A DNA stretch of 64,000 nucleotides, taken from NCBI GenBank assembly GCA_013398295.1, contig VZSF01006722.1:1117367-1181366 (forward strand), written 5' to 3'. The position numbers and the translations under genes are program-made. This stretch comes from Chionis minor (taxonomy: Eukaryota > Chordata > Aves > Charadriiformes > Chionididae). Below, piece after piece: positions 10,851-23,828 of this stretch; position 1 is the stretch's first letter, and each line of letters begins with the position of its first letter. The notes beneath the pieces were generated by a model, which was not told the origin of the DNA, ran no database searches, and saw only the letters and a program-made list of their open reading frames with translations.

Positions 10851-13800
10851 ATTGGATTTGTAAATCTCTCAAAGAAATGATTAAGTTGCGGAGTGATTAT
10901 TAAAAAAACGATCACATCTTCAGTATCGTGTGAAATAAGGTGGGTTTATTATTTCTCTTTCAAATTTCTCTAAACTCTCACAAGAACAACCTTTATCGGG
11001 CCAGTATTTATCTTCCAGCAAATAGAAGTATCTATAAAGGACCAAATTTTCGGTTGCATGATACCTTCTTTGCTTCTGGAAGTAGCGTCCACAAACAGCT
11101 TCACCAACATAACATTACCTGTTCTCAGTGTATGCATCTTTCCCTCATGGTGTGCAAAAATTCACCATAGTATTAACCTGCCACAGAGATGTCCCACTTC
11201 TCTTCCACGTATCTCCTCGAACCTGCTCTGGCCAGCCTGTGCAGGAGCACCTGCACAAAGCGAGGCTGCTCTCACCATAGGATTAGTTGTTTTGCAGGAG
11301 GCCACAGTCTTATTGGAAAAAATTGAAAAGAGGTGAAATCCACTGATGTGGTGGGTTTTCCAAGCAGGAGGCTCCTTGGGTTTCTCTTCCTTAAGGTGGG
11401 ATTTGGAAAAATATGGTTGTACCCTAGGACTCGAGGGATTCCTGTGGTCAACCCACGTGAGAGTCAGACCATAAGATAAGTCTGTCTTCCCCATCTCCTC
11501 TGACTCATGCCCTCATCCTTTCACGCTGGAGGACTGCCGTCCCAGGAGAATGGGTGTGCTCTTGATTACTACAGTGGAATCAATTGAAATTTCAACACCG
11601 AAATTCCTGTACTTGTTTTGTTACCACTGCTAATACCTGCCAGACATCACAGCACAAGGCTCTCTTGTGCCCCGACAGCAGATACTCTGACTGAAACACT
11701 TTGAACAAGGAGGAGAGAGGAGGGGGAAGGAACCAACAACCCAAAGGAGATGCGTTTAAAATACTGATTTAATAAAATAAGCTCAGTCAGCAGTAATGTT
11801 AACTTGTTCCTTCCTTTGATTATTTAAACAGTTCTGTCAGAAATAGTTCACATTATCAGAAATATTTCTGAATTTAATTCTGAATAAAAAAACACCTTTC
11901 CCTTTTAGAGAAGGAGAGACCTCGAATGTAAATGTGACACCTTTTAAATATATAGACACATATGAAAGAAGTGGAGCATTTTCCAGTGATATGTGCTCCT
12001 TAAGCAGCTGCAAGGTTTGAGAAAAAAGTGGTTGTGGAGAGAAAAATATATAATATTGAGGTTAAACTTGGGAAGTGATTCATGAACCTCAGAAGGTCAG
12101 GCGTTGAGCTGATAAACACAATTACAAGTTCAGATACCCAAATGAATGACAAGAAAACCCTTTCTGTCCTACAGATCTGGACTGGAAGTCTGATGTAAAC
12201 AGCTTCTGTTCCTGGCATTGAGTCACTCTGTTCCCACTTCAATTTATCTGATGAGTTAAAAGATAAGTGCTAAAGTTTACGGAAGTTAAAAAGAAAGAAA
12301 AAAGAGGATAATATCCTCCTCACAGAGACATATATAATACAATATAATTATTCTGTTTCCACAGACAACTCATATATTTAACCTTGCCATCTTCAGATCT
12401 ATGCACCATCTGCTTTTGGGGATCTGGCACACCCGTTTTGCCATCAGTCTGATCCAGTGTTAAATCCGCTGTGGATTACAGTCACATCTGCACACTAGAT
12501 GTATGTATCACAGTGAGTTGGGAAGACTTCCAGGGACGGCTTGCAGCACTACTGAAAATGATAGCCCCCCACATATCTATCGGGGATACAGCAGAGCGCA
12601 GAAAAAGATATGCCCTTTTTCCCTGTCTCAAACATCTGTTTATTCTGCACAGAAAACACTGTCATAGTAGCCTAATTTGGGGGAAAACCGAACTGCAAGA
12701 AAATCTCTGGGGCAAATAGCATGACATTCTTCACCACAGAAGGAAATCCAAAGCCAAAATGAAAACTGAGAAAACTAACCTAAGAGAGGAGGTACAGTGC
12801 TAATTCTACTTTAATCAAACCTTGGCCCTTATCATGAGTAACAACGATCCCATTTAAAATCCTGATTTCAGGACAGTAATTTCATATAGGTAGTCATTTT
12901 AAAATATTTTATAAGCTCAAACCCCACCCACCATTTAAACTGGTCTTTGGTATTTGTGCCACTCAGGCACCTTTTCAAAATGCTGCCCACAATGACAGTG
13001 TCTCGTGTCATGAAGTGTTTTTAATTCATTACTCCGTATCTTTTAACTTATTTGTCAGTTACCTTTTGCCCTTCTACTTTCTCGCTCTGTCTAGGGTTCT
13101 CTTCAGGTTCAACTCCCTTCTTTGCTAAACTAAGATTTTGCTGAAAATAAGGATGCAAAATACTGACTAAAGTCTAATTTACATGCACACTAAATATATG
13201 GTAAATGTCTTTGTGCATGGTTTGCATATCAGGGTACTTCTGCATATCTGGACAGGCCTGGGAATTGTCTCCCACAGAAAAGAAAAAATTAATTTTCTAC
13301 TTATAAAATACGTCAGCCTTAGAGACTGAGAATTACAAAACACAACTAAGTAGTACCTATCTCCTTGGAAGCATAAAAAGAAATCTATGTCTGAGTTATA
13401 AATGGGCCTGGCAGAGACGTACTAATCATTTCTAAATGCCTGCTGCTGGTACAGAAGGCATGACTGGCACCAGCATCAACTGCTTCAGCACTTCACTGGC
13501 ACTGACTTTACAAAAAAATCAAGAATACTCAAATTACCTATTGTATATTTTTCTCTCTAAATTACTGTTTGCATTAGACAAAATTGTAATGAGTAGCAGA
13601 TAAAAAGAGAAACTGTTAACAAAAGCAACATTCCCAAACTACTAGGTCATCCTATTTTTTTAAGAAAGAATTGAAAACATGTTTAATTCTTTAGACGTTT
13701 CACCAACCAATCTTGAAAGAAAACAAAGAGGAAGGGGAAAAAGGAGGAAGAGAGGGATGGGGAAGAAATGAAGGCTAATTTCTTGGCTATTTAGAAACAA

Positions 13801-16800
13801 AAATGTAACCCAGATTACAAAAGCAAGAAAGCAATCAGTAGAAGAATTATTGTGGAAATTATTAAATATCATTATAGACATCAGACCAAATTCAATGACA
13901 AGGGGGGTTGCATTCAGTGGTGCATGTTGCTGTTGTGATATATGCACCAATACTCTAATGGTGATATTCTCTTGCAAGAAAGACAACACAAATATTTAAA
14001 TGGTCTAAATTTTACAGAATCTTGTGAATGAAGGATCAGGAATTTCAAAATACTGTGACTACAAAAAAAATCTTTTGGCTGACCAGGTATAGAAAGGCTA
14101 CCATTTCTAGAACTGTTCCTTCTAGAAGAATGTAAACAATAATAATAAATTTTGGGCTGATGCAAAGCATTTGATTTGATTTCGGTTTATGTTTATCCCT
14201 TTCTACCAGAAAAATTTCAGATAAACCCTCTCTTGAATACACATATCAAAAGATTTTATTTCTGAACCAAAATAAAGTTTCAGTAAATCTGTAACAAAAG
14301 ATTTTTTGCAAAATTTAAGTTGCAATTTTTAATCCAATCTGATCTCAATTTGTAACTATGGTTCATTCCCCAGATGCATATTCAGCTAATGAACAATTTT
14401 TTGGAGATATGTCACCCACCTCTAGACTTGTCAACTGCAATTTAGGTGTAAATTAAATCAAATATTTTACAGACAGGATTTGAATATCACCCTCTATCAC
14501 CATATCAACATGATCTTGTCAGGGAAAGTTTCAGAACTGAGTGTTGAATGAAACCGGTGTGGCTGAAAAAAAAAATTTAACTTTGTGCAGAAACTGTGTC
14601 AGTTATTAGGTCAGAGTTTCACTGCAAATATTTCCAACATTTACAGGTTTCACTGTGTATTTATTGCACCTTTATGTTAGATGCCTAATTTGACAGCCCT
14701 TTACAAAGCCATCAGTAATCTGAGCTCTCGGGTCCTTAGTCCAGAACTGGTCAGCCATCACAAATCCTCAGTCAAATGCGTCAGTAGATCTGCTGAGTAC
14801 TTCCTGAGGCTTCAAACAAGAGTGGAAGGGGAAGGACTAGAAAGCACTATTCAAGGTCAGGCATTCTTCCCTGGTTACAACTAGCCAAGTAGCCAAGTAC
14901 CAAAAAAGTACCCCCTGAAAAGCCCCAGAGAAATTCAGTGTATTCCTAAAGACTTGACTTTCAAAGGTGAGCCAATTTAACAGCGAACTAAAGTATTTCC
15001 ATATGGTTATGAAGCAATCTACAAAAAAGTATCATAGGAATAAGATATTCTATTACATCCTGCAGTATTGCCCGAAAACTTTTCTTTTAAAAAATATAGA
15101 AAATTTATATGAAATATAAACTATTCTTATAAAATTTCCCAGAAGCTCTCCATAAAAGACAGCAAAACCTCTGACAACAACATGGCCAGAGAGGTAAAAC
15201 CTGCTCTTCCCTGCTAAATCTCCTGCCATTTCCCCCATACAGCAGAGTATTAGGCACGGCTGCCTGTCTCTCCTTCGCATTCTCAAACTTGAGGCCAGTG
15301 ACAGAACTGTTAGTGCTATTTCTCCAGAGTCTTCCCTTCCAAGCAATAATCCTCACAGACGCTCAGTGTTAACGCTGGTTAAACCTCACAAGTTTTAGAA
15401 ATGTCCTTCACATAAGTATTCAAGAATGCAAAGGGTTATCTGAACAATAGCCAAATACATATTGGTCTAGATACCGCAGGATTTGGCCAGGGTGGAAATA
15501 CTGAGGGAGTAATCTCTTGGACACTATTTCAATGCTTTTCTTTGGGGAAGAAACCAAGAAAAAGCAGAGGGCGAGGGAATATTTCCAGATTCCATTTGTA
15601 ATCAGAACTATGACACTTGTCATATATCAATTATTTCTCACTACTCACTGCCTGTTCTTTTTTAAAGAAATTAAAGGTGACAGGAATAATTGTAAGAAGG
15701 TTACCTGAGTGCTACTACACAGAGAACAACTGAATGGTACATCGTGTTTAGAGTAAGATCATTAAAGGACAAAGAGTTAGAAAAACTCTATTGCATATAA
15801 AATATAAGAGTAATCACACAGAGGGATTTTACATTGGAAATAAGAAAATTAACAATGGTGGGGAAGAAATCCAATAACTGAGTGACTCCAAAAGAGAACA
15901 TGCATTCTTGCCTAATATCCAATGTGCAGCCAGGTATTAACCAGATGTTAGTAAACAGAGAAAATCTAAGAAAATAATAAAAAAAAAGAGCACATTCCTC
16001 GCCTGAAATATTCCCGACTTTGTATCTTTACAATCTTTCCACATTTGTAGATCATACCATGACAACAGCTCTGTAGTTGACTGCGAACGACAACAAGGAA
16101 TGATGTCTCCCAGCACTGAAAAATAGTTTTTGAATGTTGATACTATAAACACACCAACCACACCCTGCCTCTAGGTCACAGGGATATCACTATGCTTAAT
16201 ATGAGCCACCCCACTAGCAGCAAATGAACTACGTACGATATAATAAGCTGATGCCCTGAGGCCACAGGCATAATGGTGGCTTGTTGGGTTTAACTTTATA
16301 GTCTCTTGTTTATTGATTTGAACTGAAGGAAGTATAGAACAGTGACGATAATAGCCATGATGGCATTTACTATTTAAACAGGGATTTAGAGGTCTTTGAA
16401 ATATGAATTGTTGACCTTATTGAAGGTTTATTATTGTCTCCTACATAGATCTTTGTTTTTCAAGCTCTGTACGATGACCGGAGTCTACCACTTGAAGTAT
16501 TTCCTGGGCACTTGTTCCTCAGTAGATCTTTAACATGACAAACCATTATGGCTCCCAAGAAGATGTCTCCATATTTTGAGACATACGACATAAGAGACTG
16601 CAATGAACCTTTGGAGACTTCCTGCAATTTCTTGTAGCAAACGTGGCTGCCACACTGGCACTTTCAGCCCACAAAGCTAAACATATTTTGGAGCATTGCT
16701 ATTGGAACAGCACACAATAACCACCTTGCTGGAGGGAGAAATTTCTATGCTTTCAAGAGGCCTTTCTGTTTGTTTCAGAAGCTCGCCAATCATGCTAGAG

Positions 16801-16825
16801 TATATATGTCATAAGCTAACAGACT

Positions 16826-16865
16826 GAAAAGTACCAGCTAGGAAAAAAGTACCAGTTAGAAAAAA
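16826..16865. repeat. Short tandem duplication
   Basis: GAAAAGTACCAGCTAGGAAA is followed by AAAGTACCAGTTAGAAAA, a repeat of about 19 bases with one substitution in the shared core. Confidence 0.65.
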
Positions 16866-17877
16866 GCAGAAATTCTCTAGAAACACGTAACTTAGAAAAC
16901 CCATATAGTTTTCTAGTTTATTTGCTTTGTAAAATTGATGTAAATACAGCAAAACCAACAAAAAAAGGCAACAAGAAAAAAAACCAACTACTATTCCAGT
17001 GGGTCACAACTGAGCAACATGCTTTTTTTTCCTTGAAGTCTAAGTCACAACCACAAAGAATAGGAGTTTAGGATAGAAATACTTGTAAGTCCTTCAGCCT
17101 TCATAGCTATAATCATGCATAAGAAGGTACTATGACCAGATCTACCTCATTTATTCAAGTGTCTTTATCCTATAATAACATTCAAGAAGAGTAAACAAAC
17201 TCTTGGAGAGTCAAACAAATTCCTTTCTTATTTCACCCACATTTGAAGTCACTTCATGTACAACTACATCGAAAGGAAACTCCAGTAACAGACTATTCAA
17301 AGCAGAGCAGAAAGCAACTGTTAGATTTTTTTTAAAAATCTTTGTACACTTGATGGAACTAAGGCTATTATAAACTGTTTTGTCTCAGACAGAAGGAAGA
17401 GCCCAGCTCAGATAAGCTTTTGGAAATCTTTTACATGGACCATACATTTGGACGTGCAAGTGCATCTTTCCCTTTTGTAACAACCCACCAATGATGTTTT
17501 ATCAGCAGGAACTATATGGAGGAAATAACACTGTTGAGTTGCTGAACTGTAAATTGATTTGGGGTTTATAACAGGTATGCCACGGGTGCTGATAGCACAC
17601 CAGTAGAACACTAGGCTCAGGTCCGGCTGCAGACAGAGCGCTTGTGGTGGGACAAGGCTGCGCACAGTTCCACACCAAGCCCTGAAATTCTTTTTTCCTG
17701 TAACTTTACACTCTGCACTTTATTACAAGCCTCCCTCTCCCCCCTGCTTATGTACCTTTTTCTGTGTGAAACTATTGTACTTGGTGTGCAATCTGATTTC
17801 TTCACAGCCCTGAAAGGTAGACCTCCAGGTCTGCAGCTGACTTCAGTCAAACCCCGGAAAAATAATTGCCGCGTGGC

Positions 17878-17883
17878 ACTTAC
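17878..17883 (-). promoter_or_regulatory. RBMS3: 5' splice site of the 107-nt RBMS3 exon
   Basis: The donor reads GAG|GTAAGT on the minus strand, a near-consensus site for U1 snRNA. It fixes the exon end on a codon boundary. If the intron were retained, the frame would stay open for several dozen codons (V-S-A-T-R-Q...) before a stop; those residues have no resemblance to the family. Confidence 0.88.
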
Positions 17884-17990
17884 CTCTCCTTCTCTGGGCC
17901 ACGGCCTTCCATTCTGTGTGTATTTGCTTTGATTCTGGCGCTTCTTTTGCCCTCCATCAGCAAATTTGCACAGCAAAGGCTCAGTGGGGG
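17884..17990 (-). CDS. RBMS3: RBMS3 coding exon: end of RRM2 and start of linker
   Basis: This is an internal exon of RBMS3, an RRM protein that binds single-stranded DNA and A/U-rich RNA, mostly in 3' UTRs. Read on the minus strand it is 107 nt: two bases finish a codon begun in the previous exon, then 35 codons follow. The peptide starts PTEPLLCKFADGGQKKRQNQ and continues SKYTQNGRPWPREGE. LLCKFAD is the last beta strand of the second RRM; the basic QKKRQNQ stretch opens the linker. The wording SKYTQNGRPWPREGE fits RBMS3 better than the paralogues RBMS1 and RBMS2, as recalled from family knowledge. The acceptor is TTTCTTGTCTTCACAG and the donor GAG|GTAAGT. Incoming phase is 1 and outgoing phase is 0, which matches the 47-nt exon downstream. 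There are no internal stops or frameshifts, so it looks functional. The neighbouring upstream exon (rest of RRM2) was not found in the window. Confidence 0.96.
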
Positions 17991-18021
17991 CTGTGAAGAC
18001 AAGAAACCCAGTCTATATTAG
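17991..18021 (-). promoter_or_regulatory. RBMS3: 3' splice site of the 107-nt RBMS3 exon
   Basis: Read on the minus strand, the intron ends TGGGTTTCTTGTCTTCACAG. A CTAAT sequence at 18021-18017 is a good branch-point candidate, with its adenine at about 18018, 28 nt from the exon. A pyrimidine tract lies between, and there is no AG between branch point and acceptor apart from one in TAGAC just after it. The assignment of the branch adenine is inference. Confidence 0.8.
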
Positions 18022-21000
18022 CATCCCCCCCAAAGAAAGTGATTATACCGGCAACAGTAGTGCTTTGTAATACTAATCTTTTGAAGTAAAATCTTGCCTT
18101 CTGCAGATATTTTTTGCCTCTTTTAGCCTTGACTCCACTGGCAGCTCTTCTTACTAACTAAGCTTCAAAAAATATATACTGGCAGCCCTTAAAAGAATTT
18201 AGCAAATATTGTTGAAAAAATACTCAGCCTACGCAGAATGTTAAGTTGCTGTAGTGGAATAGTAGAGTCAGGCATTAGTTCCAGCTAAGTTAGACACGTA
18301 TTCATGACCAACATTAGTGCGAGGATAAACACTGCTCTACTAAAGCAGCTTTCTGTTTTTCCTGTAAAAAAACTTTGCAAGAATCTGCTTAAGGAATAAG
18401 TGTTCTCACTATTTTTGTGTTTCTCGGCACCCAATCCTTTAAAAATCTGAATAAACAGAATAAAATAGAGGCTTTTGCCAAGCACAGTCCAATTAGCTTT
18501 CTTTTCCTCTTAACTCCTCTTTTAAGCAAGTTGGCAGCTGAGAAAACCCCTTTCCCCTCCAACTGAGATCTGGTGTCTGTGAATACAATAGTGAAGGGGG
18601 CCAGAGCCCCAGGAAGAAAGGATATTCAGAGAGCTGCACACCCCAAAAGGCAGCTCACAATAGGGCCCCCTAGTGAAGAAATTACCACACATCAAATGGG
18701 TACAACAGGAAGGGAACTTTGTGTCTTGGGATCTTTTCCCATCTTCCCAGCTTTTAACAGCCTCCTAAAACATTTTTCAGCCAAAACTGTAATTAGCTTG
18801 CTGGTGGGAGCTTGCCTTTGCTGCCTCTGCTTTAAAAGAGGGGCTAAATTCTACCAACTTCATTAGGTGTATGTCAAGACCGTCCTTTATGGCCAACAGG
18901 TAAGTAAACCAATACCGGCTTGGTTGAAAGAAATCTAAAAATGATGTGTCACATCTTAATTTTTTCAAGGATTTTTGAGTTCCCAAGCATGAAAAGTAGA
19001 GACTCCAGTTAATTAACCCGGGGTTTTGATGGAAAAAGGCAAGAAACCTTTTTTTTCCTCCTTGCTTCCTGTTTCTGGGAAGCTATAAATGTTGAAAGAA
19101 TGAAAAGTACAGGGACATGAAGGAAATGTTGCAGTAAGGAGGTTAGTCAAGTTGCTGACTTATTTGCTTTTGATAAAAATTACAATTTGGTTGAACGATG
19201 AGGTAAGTTCATGTAGTATTAAAACAAGCTCACCTCCCCCTACCTCTCAGTTACAGCCAGCTCAAAATGCGTCAAGAAAGCACAGATGAAAACCACGACC
19301 ACTTCAAAACTGCAGCCAAGGAGCAGTGCACATAGAGAATCTCACATCAAAACCACCATTTCTCATTGGGACAGTATCACTTTGGCTACTTCTGAAGCTT
19401 TAACAGCTTTGTTTTTTCATTACCATTTTACCAGATGAGTAATTTCCAAAGTCACTAGAAACTGAACTGCAGGGAACAATCCATTATTGGCAGAAAGCTC
19501 GACTGTGTGACCCCAGAGGTCCTTCCCCACCTCTGACTTCGATTATTGTATCAGATTTTGGTAGAAGCAATGCTCAGCCGACCATTTTAAATTTAAAATA
19601 ATGAAGGTTTAAAAGCATCCAGGTGGCTGTGGAGATTCTTTCTGCAGATGGAGAGATTTTGCAGGGCTGATTGCCCTGTACTTTCACCAGTTTTACTCCA
19701 CAGTGCGATGCTGCATGATTTCAGAGTGGTTACTTCCAATTCACTTTGATGTGACTGTGAGGGAGGAGCAGGTGGTAAGCCAGCATTAGAGAAAGACCTA
19801 TTAAACGTCACATCTGGAGCTTAAGAAGCTTTTTGTTTTAAGCACTGAACAACTATCAAGCAAAATACGATACCATTAGAAGGTGCATGCAAAAACAACC
19901 TGCACGTCAGATATTTACACATGCCATGATCATCTGCTGATGTACACATATGATATTAACCCATATACTATGATGTGGTTGAGCAAGCTAGGAAGTCATG
20001 TGGTTTACTACATATCCTTTCTATTTATTAGCCAACCACAAATAGGAAGCTTCTGCTTTTGTGGACTTCCCTATATCCAGCATTACCATCTGACAATCTC
20101 TTATTTGTTAACTCGAGGCTTCCTGAAGTTGAATGAGATTGAACAGAACTGCCGAACAACATTACCTACCTAGAAAAAAAGTGAAAAACATTGTACAGAC
20201 TTTTCAGGAGTTAGGGAAGAAGATGAAAAAGGGGAATGGTACTGTGCCCTTCACAGGCAAGTTTCTGCAGTGGTGGTTATATTCCTCTACAGCAAGCTGA
20301 GGGGAATGCTGAGGGAAAAGTCGATCTGTGTTGATCAACTTTAACATAAGCAAAAAAGATCAAAAGAAAATGCTCTGACATGAAGACAGAGTCCAGATAA
20401 GATGGTTTGGGCCTGTTTGGTTTTTGTTTGGTTTATTTTATTTTTTTTTTAACACAGGCACGTAGCATATTACATTCAGCAAGACAGAAAATTATCTTAC
20501 TAGCTCTGAAGTGGTGCAGGCCTTAATGGTTTACATCTGGAAACAACTATGGTAACCAACCTCAAAATATAAAGAAATCAAATTAATAATCTTTCTTCTC
20601 ACAGGACATAAGGTAGAGCATAACAGAGTCTTAGGAGTTCAAACATGTTGCTCTAAGTAAACAGAAGAACTCAAATCTCTGGTTTACTTCAGCCCCCTTA
20701 CAATCCCTTGTAAGGAAGGTTCTCTAGGCTTTGTAAGATCAGATGCACATGAATATTTGACATTAGTATCGTCATTCTTACTAATCAAATACATAACAAC
20801 AGAAGATACCAGAAAGAGCATATCATATTCCATGATATCAGCAAAATCATTTCAAAGTATAATTCCTTTTTAATGCTTTCATGAAATTTCAGAAGTGCTT
20901 TAAAAATAAAAAAATTACTTCAGGCAAGAATGAAGTCATTATTAGGTACTATGGTTATCAATTCAGAAAGAAAATATTTAGGAACTGTTCAAACAATATT

Positions 21001-21762
21001 AACATTACATGAATAATATCAAAGGATTGCAGCGGAAGTGGGATATTTTACCCCCAAATATTTCAGTAAGGGAAGGAAGAAAAAGGGGAATCTCTAAAAC
21101 TTTTTCTGCTTTTGCTGTCTTCCATTCCAGACATTCAATTTATGGACTGAATTTTTACTTTTCTCCTTTTTCTCTGTATGAACACACTGACTGAAAATAA
21201 ATGCCTGCGTCCCTGCCTCTTCCTTCACCTTTTTTACTGCTGACTTAATAGAAAACATAATTTGGATATCTGTAGATGTTCATATTTTGAACCGATAAGC
21301 ACATCTTTTTGTATGGTTCTTGACATCCTCAAAGTTTTCAGCGTGTGTGATATTTTGAAGCATATCTGGAAAACCTACTGTTGGTATTTTCCTGTCAGAA
21401 AAGTGAGAATTGATTCACTTGAGACAAATTTCAGGCTATTCCATCCTGATAAACCCTTCAAGATAGAAGGCACTGCTCTTTCTTTGACTTCTACCTGACA
21501 GTAACAAATAGAAATATCAAGAATAAATAACAGCTTTAACCTGAACAAGGTTCATTAAGCCATAACCCATTTTTCAAGGAGAAGATTTAAATGCTTGCTT
21601 GCTTGTTCCCAGCCAAAGCCTGGTCTAGTTAGTAAGACATAAATAGCCCTGAACTTGGCTTTCAGTCCTGAGAAGGAAGCAGGATCAAATTGATAGTGCT
21701 TCTAAACAGCATTTGCCAAGATATTCAGGGCTGCTTTAGGAGAGGGCAGTAGTTGCTAGCGT

Positions 21763-21829
21763 TCAAATTCTGTTCCCATGGAAGTCAATGGCTAAAGCCC
21801 TATCTGTCTTCAATCAGGCCCTGAATTTA
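21763..21829. mobile_element. Second, more decayed palindromic MITE-like remnant
   Basis: The sequence reads CAAATTCTGTTCCCATGG, then AAGTCAATGGC, then TGTCTTCAATCAGGCCCTGAATTTA. The AAGTCAATGG core with a partly complementary ...CTTCAAT... on the other side matches the style of the ancient palindromic element at 3.45 kb. The arms are visibly diverged. Assignment rests on remembered resemblance to a common sauropsid repeat. Confidence 0.45.
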
Positions 21830-23780
21830 CTCTAAGAGTTCAGTGGAGGTGAAAGAGAGAGACTGGTTTTATGTCAATCAAGCCTGTCGATATTGTTGGA
21901 GTTCCCTTGGGAGATCAGCTTCTCATGCTCTGCTACTTTAGATGGACCGACCGTGCACAGACAGACAGTACTGAACAGCAAAAAGGCTGTTATATCACTG
22001 AAAGCAATACTGGTATTTAAAATAGGACAAAACCTTTAGATGGAGGGAGATGGGGATAACAGTGCCCCCTTCTTCAATCTGGCACCCTCTTAGAAATGTT
22101 CCATCTCAGGAAACCAACTTCAATTAAACTGGAGAATTCAACCAAAAAAAGCAAACTTCTAACTAGTTCTGAATAGATAATTTCCTTATTCTTTCATTCA
22201 TCGGAAGGCAGATACACTTGAGCTTCTACATATGCAAAAATGTATATATTCATGAGCATGTGCTTCATAAAGGAAGATGAAAGCTGTCATTTGCATTCAG
22301 TGTATGCTTTTCATTATTTCAGGTGCTCTGAAATTTTTTCTATGTTAAGAGTTACTTAGAAGAGCTTGTTCTCCACAACATCTGATTCCTACTCATATAG
22401 CATCGGCTGTCCAGCAATGGCAAGAATTACACATATAAAAAATACCAAGAACATATTTATGTATTTTAACTGCTTTCACCACGAATATTTTTGAAGACGA
22501 AATGTTTTTCAGCATGTCAGGAAGAGTTTAATCTCTCCTTCTCATCTTGTGCAAAAATGACAGCAACATTTGCAGCAGACAGCCTCGCAACAAGTGCATT
22601 GTGAACATTTGTGTGGGTCTTTAAACGCCTTCATTTTGTTAATGTGAAGAAAACTGATGAGAAAGTCATTGGTGTATCAACGAATGGTCAGTGCACAGTC
22701 AATGATCTTTTTCAAAGTATGTTTTTATGAGAAAGTTGGATTAATTTATTTTGCAGCCTTGGCAAATCCTCCTCTGCCATAAAAACCAGAGCAGAGCAGT
22801 AATTGAGTTTACAATTACACCAAGCATCCAAACTGATCAAGCTCTGATAACTATTTTTCTTAACTCCCTTCCAAATTTTAAGTATTTTGTTAACATTTTC
22901 ATGTATGAATATCTGATTGAAACATCCACGCAAGAACCAACCCCTTTGTCAGCCACAGATCAATCATTTTTAGTCTTTAAGAAAAACTTCATACTACGGT
23001 AACTTCAAAGCAACTTTGTAAGCAGACCTCTTTACTCACACAGTATTTCAGAGGGAGACATGAGAAAAACAAAAGATCTAGAAGCAAGGCAGGACAGAGC
23101 AAGTTAAAGTTCTGATTCTGTACCTGGGCTCAGACGGGTGTACCCAGGAGAACTATGGTCTTTACAGAACCTGCAGAGTTTCTTTACAAAATTAATTTTG
23201 CTGTCGTAAGCTTTAAAATTGTAGAAGTTTCAGGACCCCACCAATAGAGTGACTGTGCTCTAGTGAGTCCACTGGCTTCTAGGAAAGTTCTGTCGCACAC
23301 TACTTACTCATTGCAAAGTCATAAATAAACAAAACTCAAACTTCAAGGAAGATTAGAAAACACAATCATAACTATTCTGCTCTTGGAAAATGACGATGAA
23401 GAACTACAAAAGATGGTACGTGACACGGAAGGACAAAAGGACACACAAGGACAAAGCGTTAGCTGATTAAGGAAACTGCAAGTAATGAAGCAAATAAACA
23501 CACCATCCCACCCCACATGGAGTGCTTGACCTGTTGAAGGGCAGAGTTAATAATTTTGTGGAGTAATACATTTTGTCCCAGAAGTCCACAATACTGGATG
23601 TGATGTCACAGGACTGACCCTAACATATATACATAGAAGTATAACGAAAGCGCACTGTTACATGTTCAAATAATTCTTTGCTGCTCAGTGATTTTGCAAG
23701 AGCCAGTGCCTTTACACAGGTCAAGCAATATACAGCGTATTTGTCTTGTAGCTTTACAGTTGAATTCAATGACATATGTC

Positions 23781-23828
23781 ATTGTACATGCTGATTATGA
23801 AATGTACATTGTACAGCTGATTATGAAA
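23781..23828. repeat. Tandem duplication, 27-bp period
   Basis: ATTGTACATGCTGATTATGA (23781) recurs as ATTGTACAGCTGATTATGAA (23808) with one indel. Two copies only. Confidence 0.75.

Larger units (their letters stand above)
6561..17883 (-). other. RBMS3: RBMS3 intron between the two exons (11.3 kb)
   Basis: The intron is bounded by GTAAGT at 17883-17878 and CAG at 6563-6561 on the minus strand. It contains the alternative acceptor at 6601, an A/G-rich low-complexity patch at 7140-7170, a locally GC- and CpG-richer stretch at about 7590-8060, A-rich runs near 10.29-10.32 kb, an octamer/D-box motif pair at 10.83-10.85 kb, and a short tandem duplication at 16.83-16.87 kb. Most of the rest (8.1-10.2, 11.5-16.8 kb) is plain AT-rich sequence in which I see nothing specific. 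Confidence 0.88.
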
